The position numbers and the translations under genes were made by a program. A stretch of 64,000 nt of DNA from Microvirga ossetica (lineage in GTDB: Bacteria > Pseudomonadota > Alphaproteobacteria > Rhizobiales > Beijerinckiaceae). The stretch spans positions 1,883,501 to 1,947,500 of the forward strand of contig NZ_CP016616.1 in the NCBI RefSeq assembly GCF_002741015.1, in the 5' to 3' direction. The notes under the pieces were generated by a model. That model saw only the letters and a program-made list of their open reading frames with translations, was not told the DNA's origin and did not search any database. Each line of letters starts with the position of its first letter. Position 1 is the first letter of the stretch. Below, piece after piece: positions 8,718 through 19,069 of this stretch.

Positions 8718-10733
8718 GTGGATCTCGCCGTGCAAGATACCGTCCCCGCCGATCGCGTCACCCATTCCGATCTGGCGAACGCCGTGCGCGTCCTCGCCAT
8801 GGACGCCGTCGAACAAGCCAAATCCGGCCATCCGGGCCTGCCCATGGGCGCCGCGGACGTGGCGACGGTGCTGTTCACCAAGTTCCTGAAATACGACGCC
8901 ACGGACCCGACCTGGCCCGACCGCGACCGGTTCATCCTGTCGGCCGGCCACGGCTCGATGCTGCTCTACTCGCTCCTGCACCTGACGGGCGTGAAGGGCG
9001 TGACCATCGACGAGCTGAAAAACTTCCGCAAGCTCGATTCCAAGACCCCGGGGCATCCTGAGAACTTCATGACCCCCGGCGTCGAGACCACCACGGGCCC
9101 GCTGGGCCAGGGCATCGCCACCGCCGTGGGCTTCGCGCTCGCCGAGCGCATGCTCAACGCCGAATACGGCGACGATCTCGTCGATCATCACACCTATGTG
9201 CTCGCCTCCGACGGCGACCTGATGGAAGGCCTCAGCCACGAGGCGATCGCGCTCGCCGGCCACCTGAAGCTCAATCGCATGATCGTCCTGTGGGACGACA
9301 ACGGCATCTCCATCGACGGTCCTCTTTCGCTGTCCGACTCGGTCGATCAGGTGAAGCGCTTCCAGGCCTGCGGCTGGAACGCATTGCGCGTCGACGGCCA
9401 CGATCCGAAGGCGATCCAGCGCGCCATCGCCCGCGCCCAGAAGTCCGACAAGCCGACGCTGATCGCGTGCAAGACCACCATCGGCTTCGGCGCCCCGAAG
9501 AAGGCAGGCACCTCGAAGGCTCACGGCGAGCCGCTCGGCGCCGAGGAGCTGGCCGGCGCCAAGGCCGCGTTCGGCTGGAACCACGCGCCCTTCGAGATCC
9601 CGGACACCATCCGCGACGCCTGGGCCAAGGCCGGCAAGAAGGGCCGCCGCCAGCGCAAGGCCTGGGCCGAGCGCCTGAAGGCCCTGCCCGCCGACAAGCG
9701 CGCCGAGTTCGAGCGCCGCGTGAAGGGCGTGCGTCCGCAGGGGCTCGCCGATGCGGTCGCCAAGCTGAAGGACAAACTCGTCGCCGAGCCGCAGAATGTC
9801 GCGACCCGCAAGGCCAGCGAGATCGCCCTCGACGTCATCACCGAGGCGGTGCCGGAGCTGGTGCTCGGCTCGGCGGACCTGACGCCGTCGAACAACACCA
9901 AGACCAAGAACCTGACCGCCATCTCGCCCGGCCATTATGCCGGCCGCTACATCCATTACGGCATCCGCGAGCACGGCATGGCGGCAGCCATGAACGGCAT
10001 CGCGCTGCATGGCGGCTACGTGCCGGCCGGCGCGACCTTCCTGGTCTTCACCGACTACGCCCGCCCCGCCATGCGCATCGCGGCGCTTGCCGGCATCCCG
10101 GTCGTCTACGTGATGACCCATGACTCGATCGGGCTGGGCGAGGACGGCCCGACCCATCAGCCGGTGGAGCATCTGGCGGCGCTTCGCGCCATGCCGAAGA
10201 TGCGCCTGTTCCGCCCGGCGGACGCGATCGAGACTGCCGAATGCTGGCAGCTCGCGCTCGAGCGCACCGACGGCCCGTCGACGCTCGCCCTCACCCGCCA
10301 GAACCTGCCGCAGGTGCGTAAGGAGGGTGGCGCGAACAATCTCTCGGCCACGGGCGCCTACGAGCTGTCGCCGGCATCGGGCAAGGCCCGCGCCACGATC
10401 TTCGCTTCGGGCTCCGAGGTTGAGATCGCGCTCGCCGCCCAGAAGCTCCTGGAGGACCAGAGCTTCGCGGTTCGTGTCGTGTCGGTGCCTTCCCTCGACC
10501 TGTTCCTGGCTCAGCCGGAAAAGGTTCGCGCCCGGATCATCGGCGATGCGCCGATCAAGGTTGCGGTCGAGGCGGCCGTGCGCTTCGGCTGGGATTCGGT
10601 CATCGGCCCGGACGGAATTTTCGTCGGCATGCATGGGTTTGGGGCGAGCGCGCCCTACAAGGACCTTTACAAGCACTTCGGCATCACCCCCGAAGCCGTG
10701 GCCGAAAAGGTTCTCCGGACACACAATCTCTGA
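8718..10733 (+). CDS. tkt: Transketolase
   Basis: About 671 residues from the GTG at 8718. ThDP enzyme of the non-oxidative pentose phosphate and Calvin pathways, moving two-carbon units between sugar phosphates. Marks in order: [14 protein letters not shown] near the N-terminus, [30 protein letters not shown], the ThDP motif [12 protein letters not shown], and the pyrimidine domain with [20 protein letters not shown]. The start is uncertain: GTG codons at 8718 and 8730 both fit, and neither has a strong ribosome site. An upstream ATG at 8601 would add about 40 residues not expected in the family. First gene of a tkt-gap-pgk-fba cluster. Confidence 0.95.
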   Translation: MDLAVQDTVPADRVTHSDLANAVRVLAMDAVEQAKSGHPGLPMGAADVATVLFTKFLKYDATDPTWPDRDRFILSAGHGSMLLYSLLHLTGVKGVTIDELKNFRKLDSKTPGHPENFMTPGVETTTGPLGQGIATAVGFALAERMLNAEYGDDLVDHHTYVLASDGDLMEGLSHEAIALAGHLKLNRMIVLWDDNGISIDGPLSLSDSVDQVKRFQACGWNALRVDGHDPKAIQRAIARAQKSDKPTLIACKTTIGFGAPKKAGTSKAHGEPLGAEELAGAKAAFGWNHAPFEIPDTIRDAWAKAGKKGRRQRKAWAERLKALPADKRAEFERRVKGVRPQGLADAVAKLKDKLVAEPQNVATRKASEIALDVITEAVPELVLGSADLTPSNNTKTKNLTAISPGHYAGRYIHYGIREHGMAAAMNGIALHGGYVPAGATFLVFTDYARPAMRIAALAGIPVVYVMTHDSIGLGEDGPTHQPVEHLAALRAMPKMRLFRPADAIETAECWQLALERTDGPSTLALTRQNLPQVRKEGGANNLSATGAYELSPASGKARATIFASGSEVEIALAAQKLLEDQSFAVRVVSVPSLDLFLAQPEKVRARIIGDAPIKVAVEAAVRFGWDSVIGPDGIFVGMHGFGASAPYKDLYKHFGITPEAVAEKVLRTHNL

Positions 10734-10777
10734 GGCACGAGAAACCTTAGGCCTCGTTACACAAGGGAGCTAAGACT

Positions 10778-11785
10778 ATGACGGTGAAGGTCGCGATCAA
10801 CGGATTCGGTCGCATCGGACGCAACATCCTCCGCGGCATCGTGGAGAGCGGCCGCAAGGACATCGAGGTGGTTGCCATCAACGATCTCGGACCGGTCGAG
10901 ACGAACGCTCACCTGCTCCGCTTCGATTCCGTGCACGGCCGCTTCCCGGCCGACGTCGCGGTCGACGGCGAGTTCCTGGTCATCAACGGCAAGAAGATCC
11001 GCGTCACGGCGATCAAGGATCCGGCGACCCTGCCGCATCGCGAGCTCGGCGTCGACATCGCCATGGAATGCACCGGCATCTTCACCTCGAAGGAGAAGGC
11101 TTCGGCGCATCTGACCGCCGGCGCCAAGCGCGTCATCGTCTCGGCCCCGGCCGACGGCGCCGATCTCACGGTCGTCTACGGCGTCAACGACGACAAGCTG
11201 ACGAAGGACCACGTGGTCATCTCGAACGCCTCCTGCACCACGAACTGCCTCGCCCCGGTGGCGAAGGTGCTTCACGATGCGGTCGGCATCGAGAAAGGCT
11301 TCATGACGACGATCCATTCGTACACCAACGACCAGCCGACGCTCGATCAGATGCACAAGGACCTCTACCGCGCCCGCGCGGCGGCCCTGAACATGATCCC
11401 GACCTCGACCGGCGCCGCCAAGGCGGTGGGCCTCGTCCTGCCCGACCTCAACGGCAAGCTCGACGGCTCCTCGATCCGCGTGCCGACCCCGAACGTCTCC
11501 GTGGTCGACTTCAAGTTCGTCGCCAAGAAGAACACCTCAAAGGAAGAGATCAACGCGGCGATCAAGGCTGCCGCCGACGGCCCGCTCAAGGGCATTCTCG
11601 GCTACACCGACCAGCCGAACGTCTCGTCCGACTTCAACCACGATCCGCATTCCTCGGTCTTCCACCTCGACCAGACCAAGGTGATGGAAGGCAACTTCGT
11701 GCGCGTGCTGTCCTGGTACGACAACGAATGGGGCTTCTCGAACCGCATGGCGGATACCGCCGTCGCCATGGCGAAGCTCATCTAA
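10778..11785 (+). CDS. gap: Glyceraldehyde-3-phosphate dehydrogenase, type I
   Basis: 335 residues. Begins with the NAD-binding [17 protein letters not shown] and carries the catalytic Cys in [11 protein letters not shown] (C153). Also present are [13 protein letters not shown] near the C-terminus and [11 protein letters not shown]. Converts glyceraldehyde-3-phosphate to 1,3-bisphosphoglycerate. GGGAG lies 8 nt before the ATG. It lies 44 bp after tkt and 13 bp before pgk, so tkt-gap-pgk is probably one operon. Confidence 0.97.
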   Translation: MTVKVAINGFGRIGRNILRGIVESGRKDIEVVAINDLGPVETNAHLLRFDSVHGRFPADVAVDGEFLVINGKKIRVTAIKDPATLPHRELGVDIAMECTGIFTSKEKASAHLTAGAKRVIVSAPADGADLTVVYGVNDDKLTKDHVVISNASCTTNCLAPVAKVLHDAVGIEKGFMTTIHSYTNDQPTLDQMHKDLYRARAAALNMIPTSTGAAKAVGLVLPDLNGKLDGSSIRVPTPNVSVVDFKFVAKKNTSKEEINAAIKAAADGPLKGILGYTDQPNVSSDFNHDPHSSVFHLDQTKVMEGNFVRVLSWYDNEWGFSNRMADTAVAMAKLI

Positions 11786-11798
11786 GGGAGGCCGCTTC

Positions 11799-12989
11799 AT
11801 GACCGCCTTCCGCACGCTCGACCAGGCCGACGTCAAGGGAAAACGCGTTCTCGTCCGGGTGGATCTCAACGTCCCGATGGAGAACGGCAGGGTGACGGAC
11901 GCGACGCGCATCGAGCGCGTCCTTCCCACCATTCGGGAGATTGCGGACAAGGGCGGAAAGGTGATCCTTCTCGCCCATTTCGGACGCCCGAAGGGACGCG
12001 ACCTGAAGGAATCCCTGAAGCCTGTCGCGGAAGCGGTCGCAAAGCACCTCAACAAGCCCGTGGCCTTCGCCGATGACTGCATCGGCGAGGCCGCAGCCAA
12101 GGCCGTTAGCGCCCTGAAAGACGGCGACGTGCTTCTTCTCGAGAACACCCGCTTCCACCCGGGCGAGGAGAAGAACGACCCGGCCTTCGTCAAGGAACTG
12201 GCGACGCTAGGCGATCTCTATGTCAACGATGCCTTCTCGGCGGCGCACCGGGCGCATGCCTCGACGGAGGGCCTCGCCCGCGTGCTGCCCGCTTACGCCG
12301 GCCGCACCATGCAGGCCGAGCTCGACGCCCTGACGAAGGGCCTGGAGGCGCCCAAGCGCCCTCTCGTCGCCATCGTCGGCGGCGCCAAGGTCTCCAGCAA
12401 GATCGACCTGCTCGAAAACCTTGTCACCAAGGTCGATGCCCTCGTCATCGGCGGCGGCATGGCCAACACCTTCATCCACGCCACCGGCCTCGGTGTCGGC
12501 AAGTCCCTCGCCGAGAAGGATCTCGCGGCGACGGCGATGCGCATCATCGAAAAGGCGCGCGAATCCAACTGCGCCATCATCCTGCCCGTCGACGGCGTCT
12601 GCGCCTACGAGTTCAAGGCGGGCGCGCACAACCACACCTACGGGATCGATGCGATCCCCGAGGACCAGATGATCCTCGATGTCGGCTCGCAATCGGTCGA
12701 GCGCATCTCGTCTGCGATCAACGATGCGGCGACGCTGGTGTGGAACGGCCCGCTCGGTGCCTTCGAGATCCCGCCCTTCGACCAGGGCACGGTGGCCGCG
12801 GCCCGGCATGCGGCGCAACGCACCAAGGACGGCAAGCTCGTCTCGGTCGCCGGCGGCGGCGATACGGTGGCGGCGCTCAACCACGCTGGCGTTGCCGACA
12901 GCTTCACCTATGTATCCACCGCAGGCGGCGCTTTTCTCGAATGGCTCGAGGGCAAGCCCCTGCCCGGCGTGGACGCGCTGAGAGCCTAA
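11799..12989 (+). CDS. pgk: Phosphoglycerate kinase
   Basis: 396 residues. N-terminal domain with [19 protein letters not shown] and the [10 protein letters not shown] block, C-terminal nucleotide-binding domain with [16 protein letters not shown] and the closing [15 protein letters not shown]. It transfers phosphate between 1,3-bisphosphoglycerate and ADP. A GGGAGG ribosome site overlaps the end of gap's termination region 8 nt upstream of the ATG. Confidence 0.97.
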   Translation: MTAFRTLDQADVKGKRVLVRVDLNVPMENGRVTDATRIERVLPTIREIADKGGKVILLAHFGRPKGRDLKESLKPVAEAVAKHLNKPVAFADDCIGEAAAKAVSALKDGDVLLLENTRFHPGEEKNDPAFVKELATLGDLYVNDAFSAAHRAHASTEGLARVLPAYAGRTMQAELDALTKGLEAPKRPLVAIVGGAKVSSKIDLLENLVTKVDALVIGGGMANTFIHATGLGVGKSLAEKDLAATAMRIIEKARESNCAIILPVDGVCAYEFKAGAHNHTYGIDAIPEDQMILDVGSQSVERISSAINDAATLVWNGPLGAFEIPPFDQGTVAAARHAAQRTKDGKLVSVAGGGDTVAALNHAGVADSFTYVSTAGGAFLEWLEGKPLPGVDALRA

Positions 12990-13107
12990 AAGCTCTTCCG
13001 GGCAAGGGACTAACCCTTCCTCGTTCGGGAAGCGCGTCGGAAACATCGCTTAAGCTACGGTTCAGTTTCGGTGCGCTTAAAAGCCAGCGCCCAATAAGGA
13101 GGACGAA

Positions 13108-14196
13108 ATGGCCCGCATCACCATGAGGCAGCTTCTGGATCACGCAGCCGAGCAAGGCTATGGCGTGCCTGCCTTCAACATCAACAACATGGAGCAGGCG
13201 CTCGCGATCATGGCAGCGGCGAGCGAGGTCGATGCGCCGGTGATCATCCAGGCGTCGCGCGGTGCGCGCTCCTATGCCAACGACGTCATGCTCAAGCACA
13301 TGATGGACGCGGTCACCGAGATCTATCCGCATATCCCGGTCTGCGTGCATCTCGACCACGGCAACGAGCCCTCCACCTGCATGACCGCGATCCAGGCCGG
13401 CTTCACCTCGGTGATGATGGACGGCTCGCTCAAGGCCGATGGCAAGACCCCGGGCGATTGGGACTACAATGTCGGCGTCACCAAGAAGGTGGTCGAGATG
13501 GCCCATCTCGGCGGCATCTCGGTGGAAGGCGAGCTCGGCGTGCTCGGCTCGCTGGAGAGCGGTGAAGGCGAGGCCGAGGACGGCCATGGCGCCGAGGGCA
13601 AGCTCTCGCACGACCAGCTGCTGACGAATCCCGACGAGGCCGTGAAGTTCGTGGCCGAGACCAAGGTCGATGCGCTCGCCATCGCCATGGGCACCTCGCA
13701 CGGCGCCTACAAGTTCACCCGCAAGCCCGACGGTGCGATCCTCGCGATGAACGTGATCGAGGAGATCCACAAGAAGCTCCCGAACACACATCTCGTGATG
13801 CACGGCTCGTCCTCGGTGCCGCAGGACCTGCAGGACATCATCAACCAGTACGGCGGCCAGATGAAGCCGACCTGGGGCGTGCCGGTGGAAGAGATCCAGC
13901 GCGGCATCAAGCACGGCGTGCGCAAGATCAACATCGACACCGACAACCGCATGGCGATGACCGGCCAGATCCGCAAGGTCCTGACCGAGAACCCGGGCGA
14001 GTTCGACCCGCGCAAGTACCTCAAGCCCGCCATGGAGGCGATGACGAAGCTCTGCAAACAGCGCCTGCAGGAGTTCAACACCGCCGGCCAGGCCTCGAAG
14101 ATCAAGCGTGTCTTCACGCTCGCCGAGATGGCCAAGCGCTACGCCTCCGGCGAGCTCGACCCGACCTTCGCCGCAAGCCGTCAGGCGGCGGAGTAA
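13108..14196 (+). CDS. fba: Class II fructose-bisphosphate aldolase (Calvin-cycle subtype)
   Basis: 362 residues, the length of the longer class II subgroup (TIGR01521, often called fbaA or cbbA type). Zinc-site and substrate motifs: [67 protein letters not shown], and [17 protein letters not shown]. Cleaves fructose-1,6-bisphosphate to two triose phosphates. GGAGGACGAA precedes the ATG. The 118 bp after pgk is long enough to carry its own promoter. Confidence 0.96.
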   Translation: MARITMRQLLDHAAEQGYGVPAFNINNMEQALAIMAAASEVDAPVIIQASRGARSYANDVMLKHMMDAVTEIYPHIPVCVHLDHGNEPSTCMTAIQAGFTSVMMDGSLKADGKTPGDWDYNVGVTKKVVEMAHLGGISVEGELGVLGSLESGEGEAEDGHGAEGKLSHDQLLTNPDEAVKFVAETKVDALAIAMGTSHGAYKFTRKPDGAILAMNVIEEIHKKLPNTHLVMHGSSSVPQDLQDIINQYGGQMKPTWGVPVEEIQRGIKHGVRKINIDTDNRMAMTGQIRKVLTENPGEFDPRKYLKPAMEAMTKLCKQRLQEFNTAGQASKIKRVFTLAEMAKRYASGELDPTFAASRQAAE

Positions 14197-14220
14197 AGAG
14201 GGCTTCCGGACTCCGCCTCT

Positions 14221-14375
14221 CTTCCCTCCCCCTTGCGGGGAGGGATTGAGGGTGGGGTCGGAAAGTCAAAGCGGGGTGCTTCATTCGAGAAGCATGAAGG
14301 TTGCTACAGCGTCTGAATTGGTTGATCGCTCACCCGGTCGCACCACCCCCACCCCTCCCCGCAAGGGGGAGGGAA
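14221..14375. repeat. Long interspersed palindromic repeat, subfamily 1 (copy B)
   Basis: Left arm CCCTCCCCCTTGCGGGGAGG, right arm CCTCCCCGCAAGGGGGAGGG, and the middle shares GAAAGTC, CTACAGCG and CACCCGGTCGCACCACCCCC with copies A and C. It occupies most of the 293 bp between fba and the ThiE-like gene; the remainder of that gap shows nothing recognisable. Confidence 0.85.
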
Positions 14376-14489
14376 AGATGCGGTCGGACTCAACATTCGC
14401 CTCAATCGTGATCGACAAGCGGGGCCTCGCAAGATGGCCCCGTTTTCGCTATGGGAACGCTGTCTTTCCTCATCTCGTGACCTGGACCC

Positions 14490-15140
14490 ATGGCCGATAC
14501 CGCCGCCCGCCTCTATCTCATCACCCCCGTCCTGGACGACGCCTCCTTCGCGCCACGGCTCGCCGAGGCCTGCGCGACCGGTGCTGTCGCGGCCGTCCTG
14601 CTGCGGCTGGCGCCGGCCGACGAGCGCGGTCTGACCAACCTGGTGAAGGCCCTCGCCCCCGCGGCGCAGGAGCATGGGGCGGCCGTGATCGTCGCCTCCG
14701 AGGCCAAGGCGGATCTCGCCAATGTGGCCGCAAGGGGCGGTGCCGACGGCGTCCACATCCCCGGCGATCCTGCCCGCCTGCGCGAATTGCGCGAGCGGCT
14801 GAAATCGGAGCGCGCCATCGGAGCCGGCGCGATCCGCAGCAAGGACGACGCCATGGGCCTCGGAGAGGCCGGGGCCGATTACCTGCTCTTCGGCGAGCCC
14901 CGTCCCGACGGGTCCCTGCCCTCCCTGGAGAGCGTGGTCGAGCGGGCGTCATGGTGGGCCGAGATCTTCGAGACACCCTGCGTCGCCTTCGCGCCAAGCC
15001 TGGACGCCGTCGCACCGCTCGCCGCGACGCAGGCCGAGTTCATCGGCTTAAGCGATGCGGTCTGGACCCATCCGGAGGGGCCGGCGGCGGCCGTGAAGGC
15101 AGCAGCCGAGATTCTGGAACGCCAGGAGGCTTCGCGCTGA
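14490..15140 (+). CDS. ThiE-like TIM-barrel protein (thiamine phosphate synthase superfamily, divergent)
   Basis: 216 residues. The fold is readable: RLYLITPVLDD at the start, GADGVHIPGDPARL mid-protein, and EAGADYLLFGEP matching the AGADY-GFGP strand of ThiE. Several catalytic features of true thiamine phosphate synthase are missing: the LR-K motif is LLRLAPADER, the diphosphate-binding TK after strand 6 is absent (RPDGSLPS), and the GGI phosphate loop is replaced. So family membership is fairly safe but the reaction is not; it may be a paralogue with another ligand. Its TGA overlaps the ATG of the next gene (TGATG), and no TPP riboswitch is visible upstream. Confidence 0.7.
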   Translation: MADTAARLYLITPVLDDASFAPRLAEACATGAVAAVLLRLAPADERGLTNLVKALAPAAQEHGAAVIVASEAKADLANVAARGGADGVHIPGDPARLRELRERLKSERAIGAGAIRSKDDAMGLGEAGADYLLFGEPRPDGSLPSLESVVERASWWAEIFETPCVAFAPSLDAVAPLAATQAEFIGLSDAVWTHPEGPAAAVKAAAEILERQEASR

Positions 15141-16039
15141 TGCGGTCGTCCTGGATCATCGGCGGCGTCCTTCTCGCGGTCTCCGCGACGTCGAGCCATG
15201 CGGCACAGCCCGATTTCGCCTACGGCGCCTACCAGCGCGGCCTCTATCTGACGGCGTTCCGCGAGGCGAACCTGCGACTGGAGAAGAACAACAACGATGC
15301 CGCCGCCATGACCCTTCTGGGCGAGCTATACAACCAGGGCCTGGGCGTCGCGATCGATCCGAAGAAGGCCTCCGAATGGTATCGCCTAGCAGCGCAGCGC
15401 GGCGATGCCAATGCGCTCGCCTCCCTCGGCCTCATGGCGCTCGACGGGCGCGGCATGGCGAAGAATCAGGCGCAGGGCCGCGCCTGGCTGGAAGAGGCCG
15501 CCGCCAAGGGCAGCCCCGTGGCCTCCCACAACCTCGGCCTGCTCCTGCTGACCAGCGGCAGCGACGCGGATCTGCAAAAGGCCGTCGATCTGTTGAAGAA
15601 GGCGGCGGAGGCGGAAATCCCGGACGCTCAGCATGCGCTCGGCGTGCTCTATCTCAAGGGACGGGGCGTCGCCTCGAATGCGCAGGAAGCCGCCCGCCTG
15701 TTCGAGCGCGCCGCGCGCAACGGCAGCTCGGTCGGCGAGGTGGAATATGCGATCCTGCTCTTCAACGGCGACGGAGTTCCGGCGAGCGAATCCCAGGCCG
15801 CGCGCTATTTCCGCCGCGCCGCCGCCAAGGGCAACGCCATCGCCCAGAACCGCCTCGCACGCCTTCTCGTCGCCGGCCGCGGCGTGCCCGCCAACAGGGT
15901 CGATGCCGCCGCCTGGCATATCCTCGCCGCCGCCCAGGGCCTCAGCGACCCGTGGCTCGACAATGCCTTCAAGGACCTGACCGCCGACGAGCGCACCCGC
16001 GCGGAGAAATTGGCCGCCGAACGCCTCGGCATGCGCTAA
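15140..16039 (+). CDS. Exported Sel1-repeat (TPR-like) protein
   Basis: 299 residues with a signal peptide (MRSSWIIGGVLLAVSATSSHA, cleavage after SHA likely). The rest is a run of about six 36-residue Sel1 repeats, e.g. AAAMTLLGELYNQGLGVAID, then NALASLGLMALDGRGMAKNQ, then DAQHALGVLYLKGRGVASNA. Sel1 solenoids act as adaptors for protein complexes, often in cell-envelope processes such as ExoR in rhizobia. GGAGG lies inside the end of the ThiE-like gene and the start overlaps its stop, so the two are translationally coupled. Function unknown. Confidence 0.82.
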   Translation: MRSSWIIGGVLLAVSATSSHAAQPDFAYGAYQRGLYLTAFREANLRLEKNNNDAAAMTLLGELYNQGLGVAIDPKKASEWYRLAAQRGDANALASLGLMALDGRGMAKNQAQGRAWLEEAAAKGSPVASHNLGLLLLTSGSDADLQKAVDLLKKAAEAEIPDAQHALGVLYLKGRGVASNAQEAARLFERAARNGSSVGEVEYAILLFNGDGVPASESQAARYFRRAAAKGNAIAQNRLARLLVAGRGVPANRVDAAAWHILAAAQGLSDPWLDNAFKDLTADERTRAEKLAAERLGMR

Positions 16040-16168
16040 ACGCGTAAAACCTGAAGCCTTTTGGATCAATTGCGCCTTGGCCCGGTTGATCCACCGCTTG
16101 ACGCAAACCCTCCCGTGGTCCATCGACCACTTCTCTTTTGAAAACCGCTCTTTGCCAGGACCTGTACG

Positions 16169-16963
16169 ATGATCCGCTCGCCCCTCATGACCGTCATGAC
16201 CGATGCCGTGATGAAGGCTTCGCGCTCCCTGAAGCGCGATTTCGGCGAGGTCGAGAACCTGCAGGTCTCCCGCAAAGGCCCCGGCGACTTCGTCACCGCC
16301 GCCGACCGCAAGGCGGAGAAGATCCTGCGCGAGGCGCTGGAGAAGGCCCGCCCCGGCTATGGCTTCATCATGGAGGAGGAAGGCATCGTCGAGGGCACCG
16401 ATCCGAGCCATCGCTGGCATATCGACCCGCTCGACGGCACCACGAACTTCCTGCACGGCTTGCCGCAATTCGCGATCTCCGTCGGCCTCGAGCGCGACGG
16501 CACGATCGTTGCCGGCGTGATCTACGACCCGGCCAAGGACGAACTCTTCATCGCCGAGCGCGGCAAGGGCGCCTATCTCAACAACCGCCGCATCCGCGTC
16601 GCCGCCCGCGGCGATCTCGCCGATGCGGTGGTGGCCAACGGCCTGCCCCATATCGGCAAGGGCGATCACGGCCTTTATCTGCGCGAGGCAGCCTCCGTGA
16701 TGGCCTATGTGGGCGGCATGCGCCGCTGGGGCGCAGCCTCCCTCGATCTCGCCTATGTGGCCTGCGGGCGCTTCGATGCCTATTGGGAGCGCGGCCTCAA
16801 TTCCTGGGACGTCGCCGCGGGCATTCTCTTGATCCGTGAGGCCGGAGGCTTCGTCTCCGACGCGGATGGCGGCGGCGACCCGCTCACCAAGGGCTCGATC
16901 GCCTGCGGCAACGAGATCATGCACCGCGAACTGCTCAAGCTCCTGAAGAAGGCAAAGGGGTAG
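16169..16963 (+). CDS. suhB: Inositol monophosphatase family protein (SuhB-like)
   Basis: 264 residues. The Mg2+ site is complete: E70/E71 (FIMEEEG), IDPLDGTTNFLHG with D86 and D89, and the C-terminal NSWDVAAGILLIREAGG with its Asp. SuhB-type enzymes hydrolyse inositol-1-phosphate and related sugar phosphates; E. coli SuhB also joins the rRNA antitermination complex. Two in-frame ATGs follow within ten codons (residues 7 and 10), so the start could be slightly further in. Neighbours give no pathway clue. Confidence 0.9.
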   Translation: MIRSPLMTVMTDAVMKASRSLKRDFGEVENLQVSRKGPGDFVTAADRKAEKILREALEKARPGYGFIMEEEGIVEGTDPSHRWHIDPLDGTTNFLHGLPQFAISVGLERDGTIVAGVIYDPAKDELFIAERGKGAYLNNRRIRVAARGDLADAVVANGLPHIGKGDHGLYLREAASVMAYVGGMRRWGAASLDLAYVACGRFDAYWERGLNSWDVAAGILLIREAGGFVSDADGGGDPLTKGSIACGNEIMHRELLKLLKKAKG

Positions 16964-17077
16964 CCCCGGCCGATATTTCTGTTCGCGCAGGTTGCAGAGC
17001 ACCATGGTCGCGCTTGATCCTTCGGACGGGCGCGGTCACATTGGATCCGCCCCGAAGCACCAAGGCACAGGATAGAG

Positions 17078-18040
17078 ATGGCGGATCGCCCCCTTACCCC
17101 ACCGTGGATCTACCTCATCCGCATGGGGGTCTTTCTGCTTCTGGCAGCGTTCGTTGCCTTCATCCTCTATCGGCAGATCTGGGAGGCCTTTCAGGCCAAT
17201 CCCGGCCTCAACGCCCTGATTCTCGGCGTCATGTTCATCGGCATCCTGCTGGCGATCCGGCAGGTCGGGCGCCTGTTTCGCGAGGTGCGCTGGGTCAACG
17301 ACCAGCGGCCGGGCGAGGAAGAAATCGCCGCCCCCAACCCGCCGGTGCTGCTTGCGCCGCTGGCCGCCCTCTTCGGCAGCCGCCCCGGCCAGTCCGGCTT
17401 CTCGATCGCCGCGACCCGCTCCGTCCTCGATTCGATCGGCGCGCGCCTCGACGAGAGCCGCGAGATCGTGCGCTATCTGGCCGGCCTTCTCGTGTTCCTG
17501 GGCCTGCTCGGCACCTTCTGGGGCCTCATCGACACGGTGGGCTCGGTCGGCCGCATCATCTCCTCCTTGAGGACCGGTCAGGATTCCGCGGTCCTGTTCG
17601 ACGAGCTGAAGAACTCGCTCGCCGGCCCCCTGCAGGGCATGGGCCTGTCCTTCTCGGCCTCCCTCTTCGGCCTCGCCGGCTCCCTCGTCCTCGGCTTTCT
17701 CGACCTCCAGGCCGGCCAGGCCCAGAACCGCTTCTACACGGAGCTGGAGGATTGGCTCGCCACCTCCACCATGGACACGCCGGCCGAGCCTGCCCTGCGC
17801 ACCGGCACCCCGCAGGAATTGGCCATCGCCCTCAACCGCCTGACCGCCGCCGTCAACGACGGCGCCGGCGGACGGGCGGCGACCCAGGCCATGGCGAACC
17901 TCGCCGAAGGCGTGCAGGGCCTCGTCCAGCACATGCGGGCGGAGCAGCAGATGATCCGCGACTGGGTCGAGGCGCAGGCCACCCGCGAGAAGGAGCTGAA
18001 GCAGGTTCTCGACCGCCTCTCCCGTGAAAGGCTGCCCTGA
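17078..18040 (+). CDS. MotA/TolQ/ExbB-like proton channel subunit
   Basis: 320 residues. Two hydrophobic helices lie near the N-terminus (about 11-31 and 44-63), followed by a cytoplasmic segment and two more (about 130-158 with FLGLLGTFWGLIDTVGSVGR, and 190-215 with GLSFSASLFGLAGSLVLGFL). That is the MotA/TolQ plan in which the last two helices line the proton path. The C-terminal 100 residues are helical and include a basic REKELKQVLDRL end. It overlaps the next gene by TGATG. There are no flagellar, tol or exb-tonB genes nearby, so it is an orphan stator; the role is unknown. Confidence 0.78.
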   Translation: MADRPLTPPWIYLIRMGVFLLLAAFVAFILYRQIWEAFQANPGLNALILGVMFIGILLAIRQVGRLFREVRWVNDQRPGEEEIAAPNPPVLLAPLAALFGSRPGQSGFSIAATRSVLDSIGARLDESREIVRYLAGLLVFLGLLGTFWGLIDTVGSVGRIISSLRTGQDSAVLFDELKNSLAGPLQGMGLSFSASLFGLAGSLVLGFLDLQAGQAQNRFYTELEDWLATSTMDTPAEPALRTGTPQELAIALNRLTAAVNDGAGGRAATQAMANLAEGVQGLVQHMRAEQQMIRDWVEAQATREKELKQVLDRLSRERLP

Positions 18041-19068
18041 TGCCGGTCTCGAGCGCTGGAGGACGTAGGCGCGGGCGCGGGGGGCAGATCAATTACTGGC
18101 CCGGCTTCGTGGACGCCCTGTCCACGCTGCTGCTTGCCATCATCTTCCTCATTTCGGTCTTCACGGTCGGCCAGTTCTTCCTCTCCCGCGAATTGTCCGG
18201 CCGCGACACGGTGCTCGACCGGCTGAACCGCCAGATCTCCGAGCTCACCGACCTTCTCTCCCTCGAGCGCTCGAACCGGCGCAATATCGAGGAGTCCGTC
18301 ACCTCGCTGCAGACGACCTTGCGCGCCAACGAGGCCGAGCGCGCGCGCCTGCAGGCGCTTCTCGATACCGGCGGCTCCGTTCAGGCCCAGGCGCGGGAGC
18401 TGAACACCCAGCTCGAGACCGAGCGCCAGACGACCGGCCGGGCGCTCAGCCAGGTCGAGATCCTCAACCAGCAGATCCTCGCCATGCGCCGCCAGCTTGC
18501 GGCGCTCGAAGAGGCCCTCTCGGCTTCCGAGAACCGCGACCGGGAAAGCCAGGCCCGCGTCGCCGATCTCGGCAGCCGCCTCAACGTCGCCCTCGCGCAG
18601 CGGGTGCAGGAACTCGCCCGCTATCGCTCCGACTTCTTCGGGCGCCTGCGGCAGATCCTCGGCACCCGCCCCGACGTGCGCATCGTCGGCGACCGCTTCG
18701 TGTTCCAGTCGGAGGTGCTCTTCCAGGCCGGCCAGGCGATGCTGCGCCCGGAGGCCTCAGGGGAGATCGACCGCATCGCCTCCGCCCTGGTCGAGCTGGA
18801 GCGTCAGGTGCCGCCGGACATCCCCTGGGTGATTCGCGTCGACGGCCACACCGACCAGCGGCCCATCGCGACGTCGCACTTCCCGTCGAACTGGGCCCTG
18901 TCCTCCGCCCGCGCCATCGCCGTGGTGCAGGCGCTCATCGCCCGCGGCGTCCAGCCCCAGCACCTCGTCGCCGCCGGCTTCGGCGAGTTCCAGCCCCTCG
19001 ACAACGGCACGACGGATGAGGCTTACGCCCGCAACCGGCGCATCGAGCTGAAACTGACGGAGCGCTGA
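18040..19068 (+). CDS. MotB/OmpA-like peptidoglycan-binding stator subunit
   Basis: 342 residues. A basic N-tail, then one transmembrane helix containing an Asp (FVDALSTLLLAIIFLISVFT, D25) at the position of the proton-carrying Asp of MotB. Next comes a long coiled coil (about 50-190, with many Glu/Arg/Gln) and a C-terminal OmpA domain (VIRVDGHTDQRPI, LSSARAIAVVQAL, GFGEFQPLDNGT, NRRIELKL). The pair with the preceding MotA-like protein resembles a proton-driven stator anchored to peptidoglycan. The start overlaps the upstream stop (TGATG), giving tight coupling. Confidence 0.8.
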   Translation: MPVSSAGGRRRGRGGQINYWPGFVDALSTLLLAIIFLISVFTVGQFFLSRELSGRDTVLDRLNRQISELTDLLSLERSNRRNIEESVTSLQTTLRANEAERARLQALLDTGGSVQAQARELNTQLETERQTTGRALSQVEILNQQILAMRRQLAALEEALSASENRDRESQARVADLGSRLNVALAQRVQELARYRSDFFGRLRQILGTRPDVRIVGDRFVFQSEVLFQAGQAMLRPEASGEIDRIASALVELERQVPPDIPWVIRVDGHTDQRPIATSHFPSNWALSSARAIAVVQALIARGVQPQHLVAAGFGEFQPLDNGTTDEAYARNRRIELKLTER

Positions 19069-19069
19069 G

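Noticed and set aside
8661..10724. A 687-codon open frame on the minus strand opposite tkt
   Set aside because: It is the shadow of a GC-rich gene: no domain, His/Arg/Gly-rich composition, and the plus-strand frame is plainly transketolase.
14376..14489. TPP riboswitch before the ThiE-like gene
   Set aside because: I looked for the CTGAGA...ACCTGA-type core and did not find it.
17078..19068. Zorya-type anti-phage system
   Set aside because: The MotAB-like pair fits ZorAB loosely, but no ZorC, ZorD or ZorE gene and no other defence gene is next to it; the A subunit is also much shorter than ZorA.
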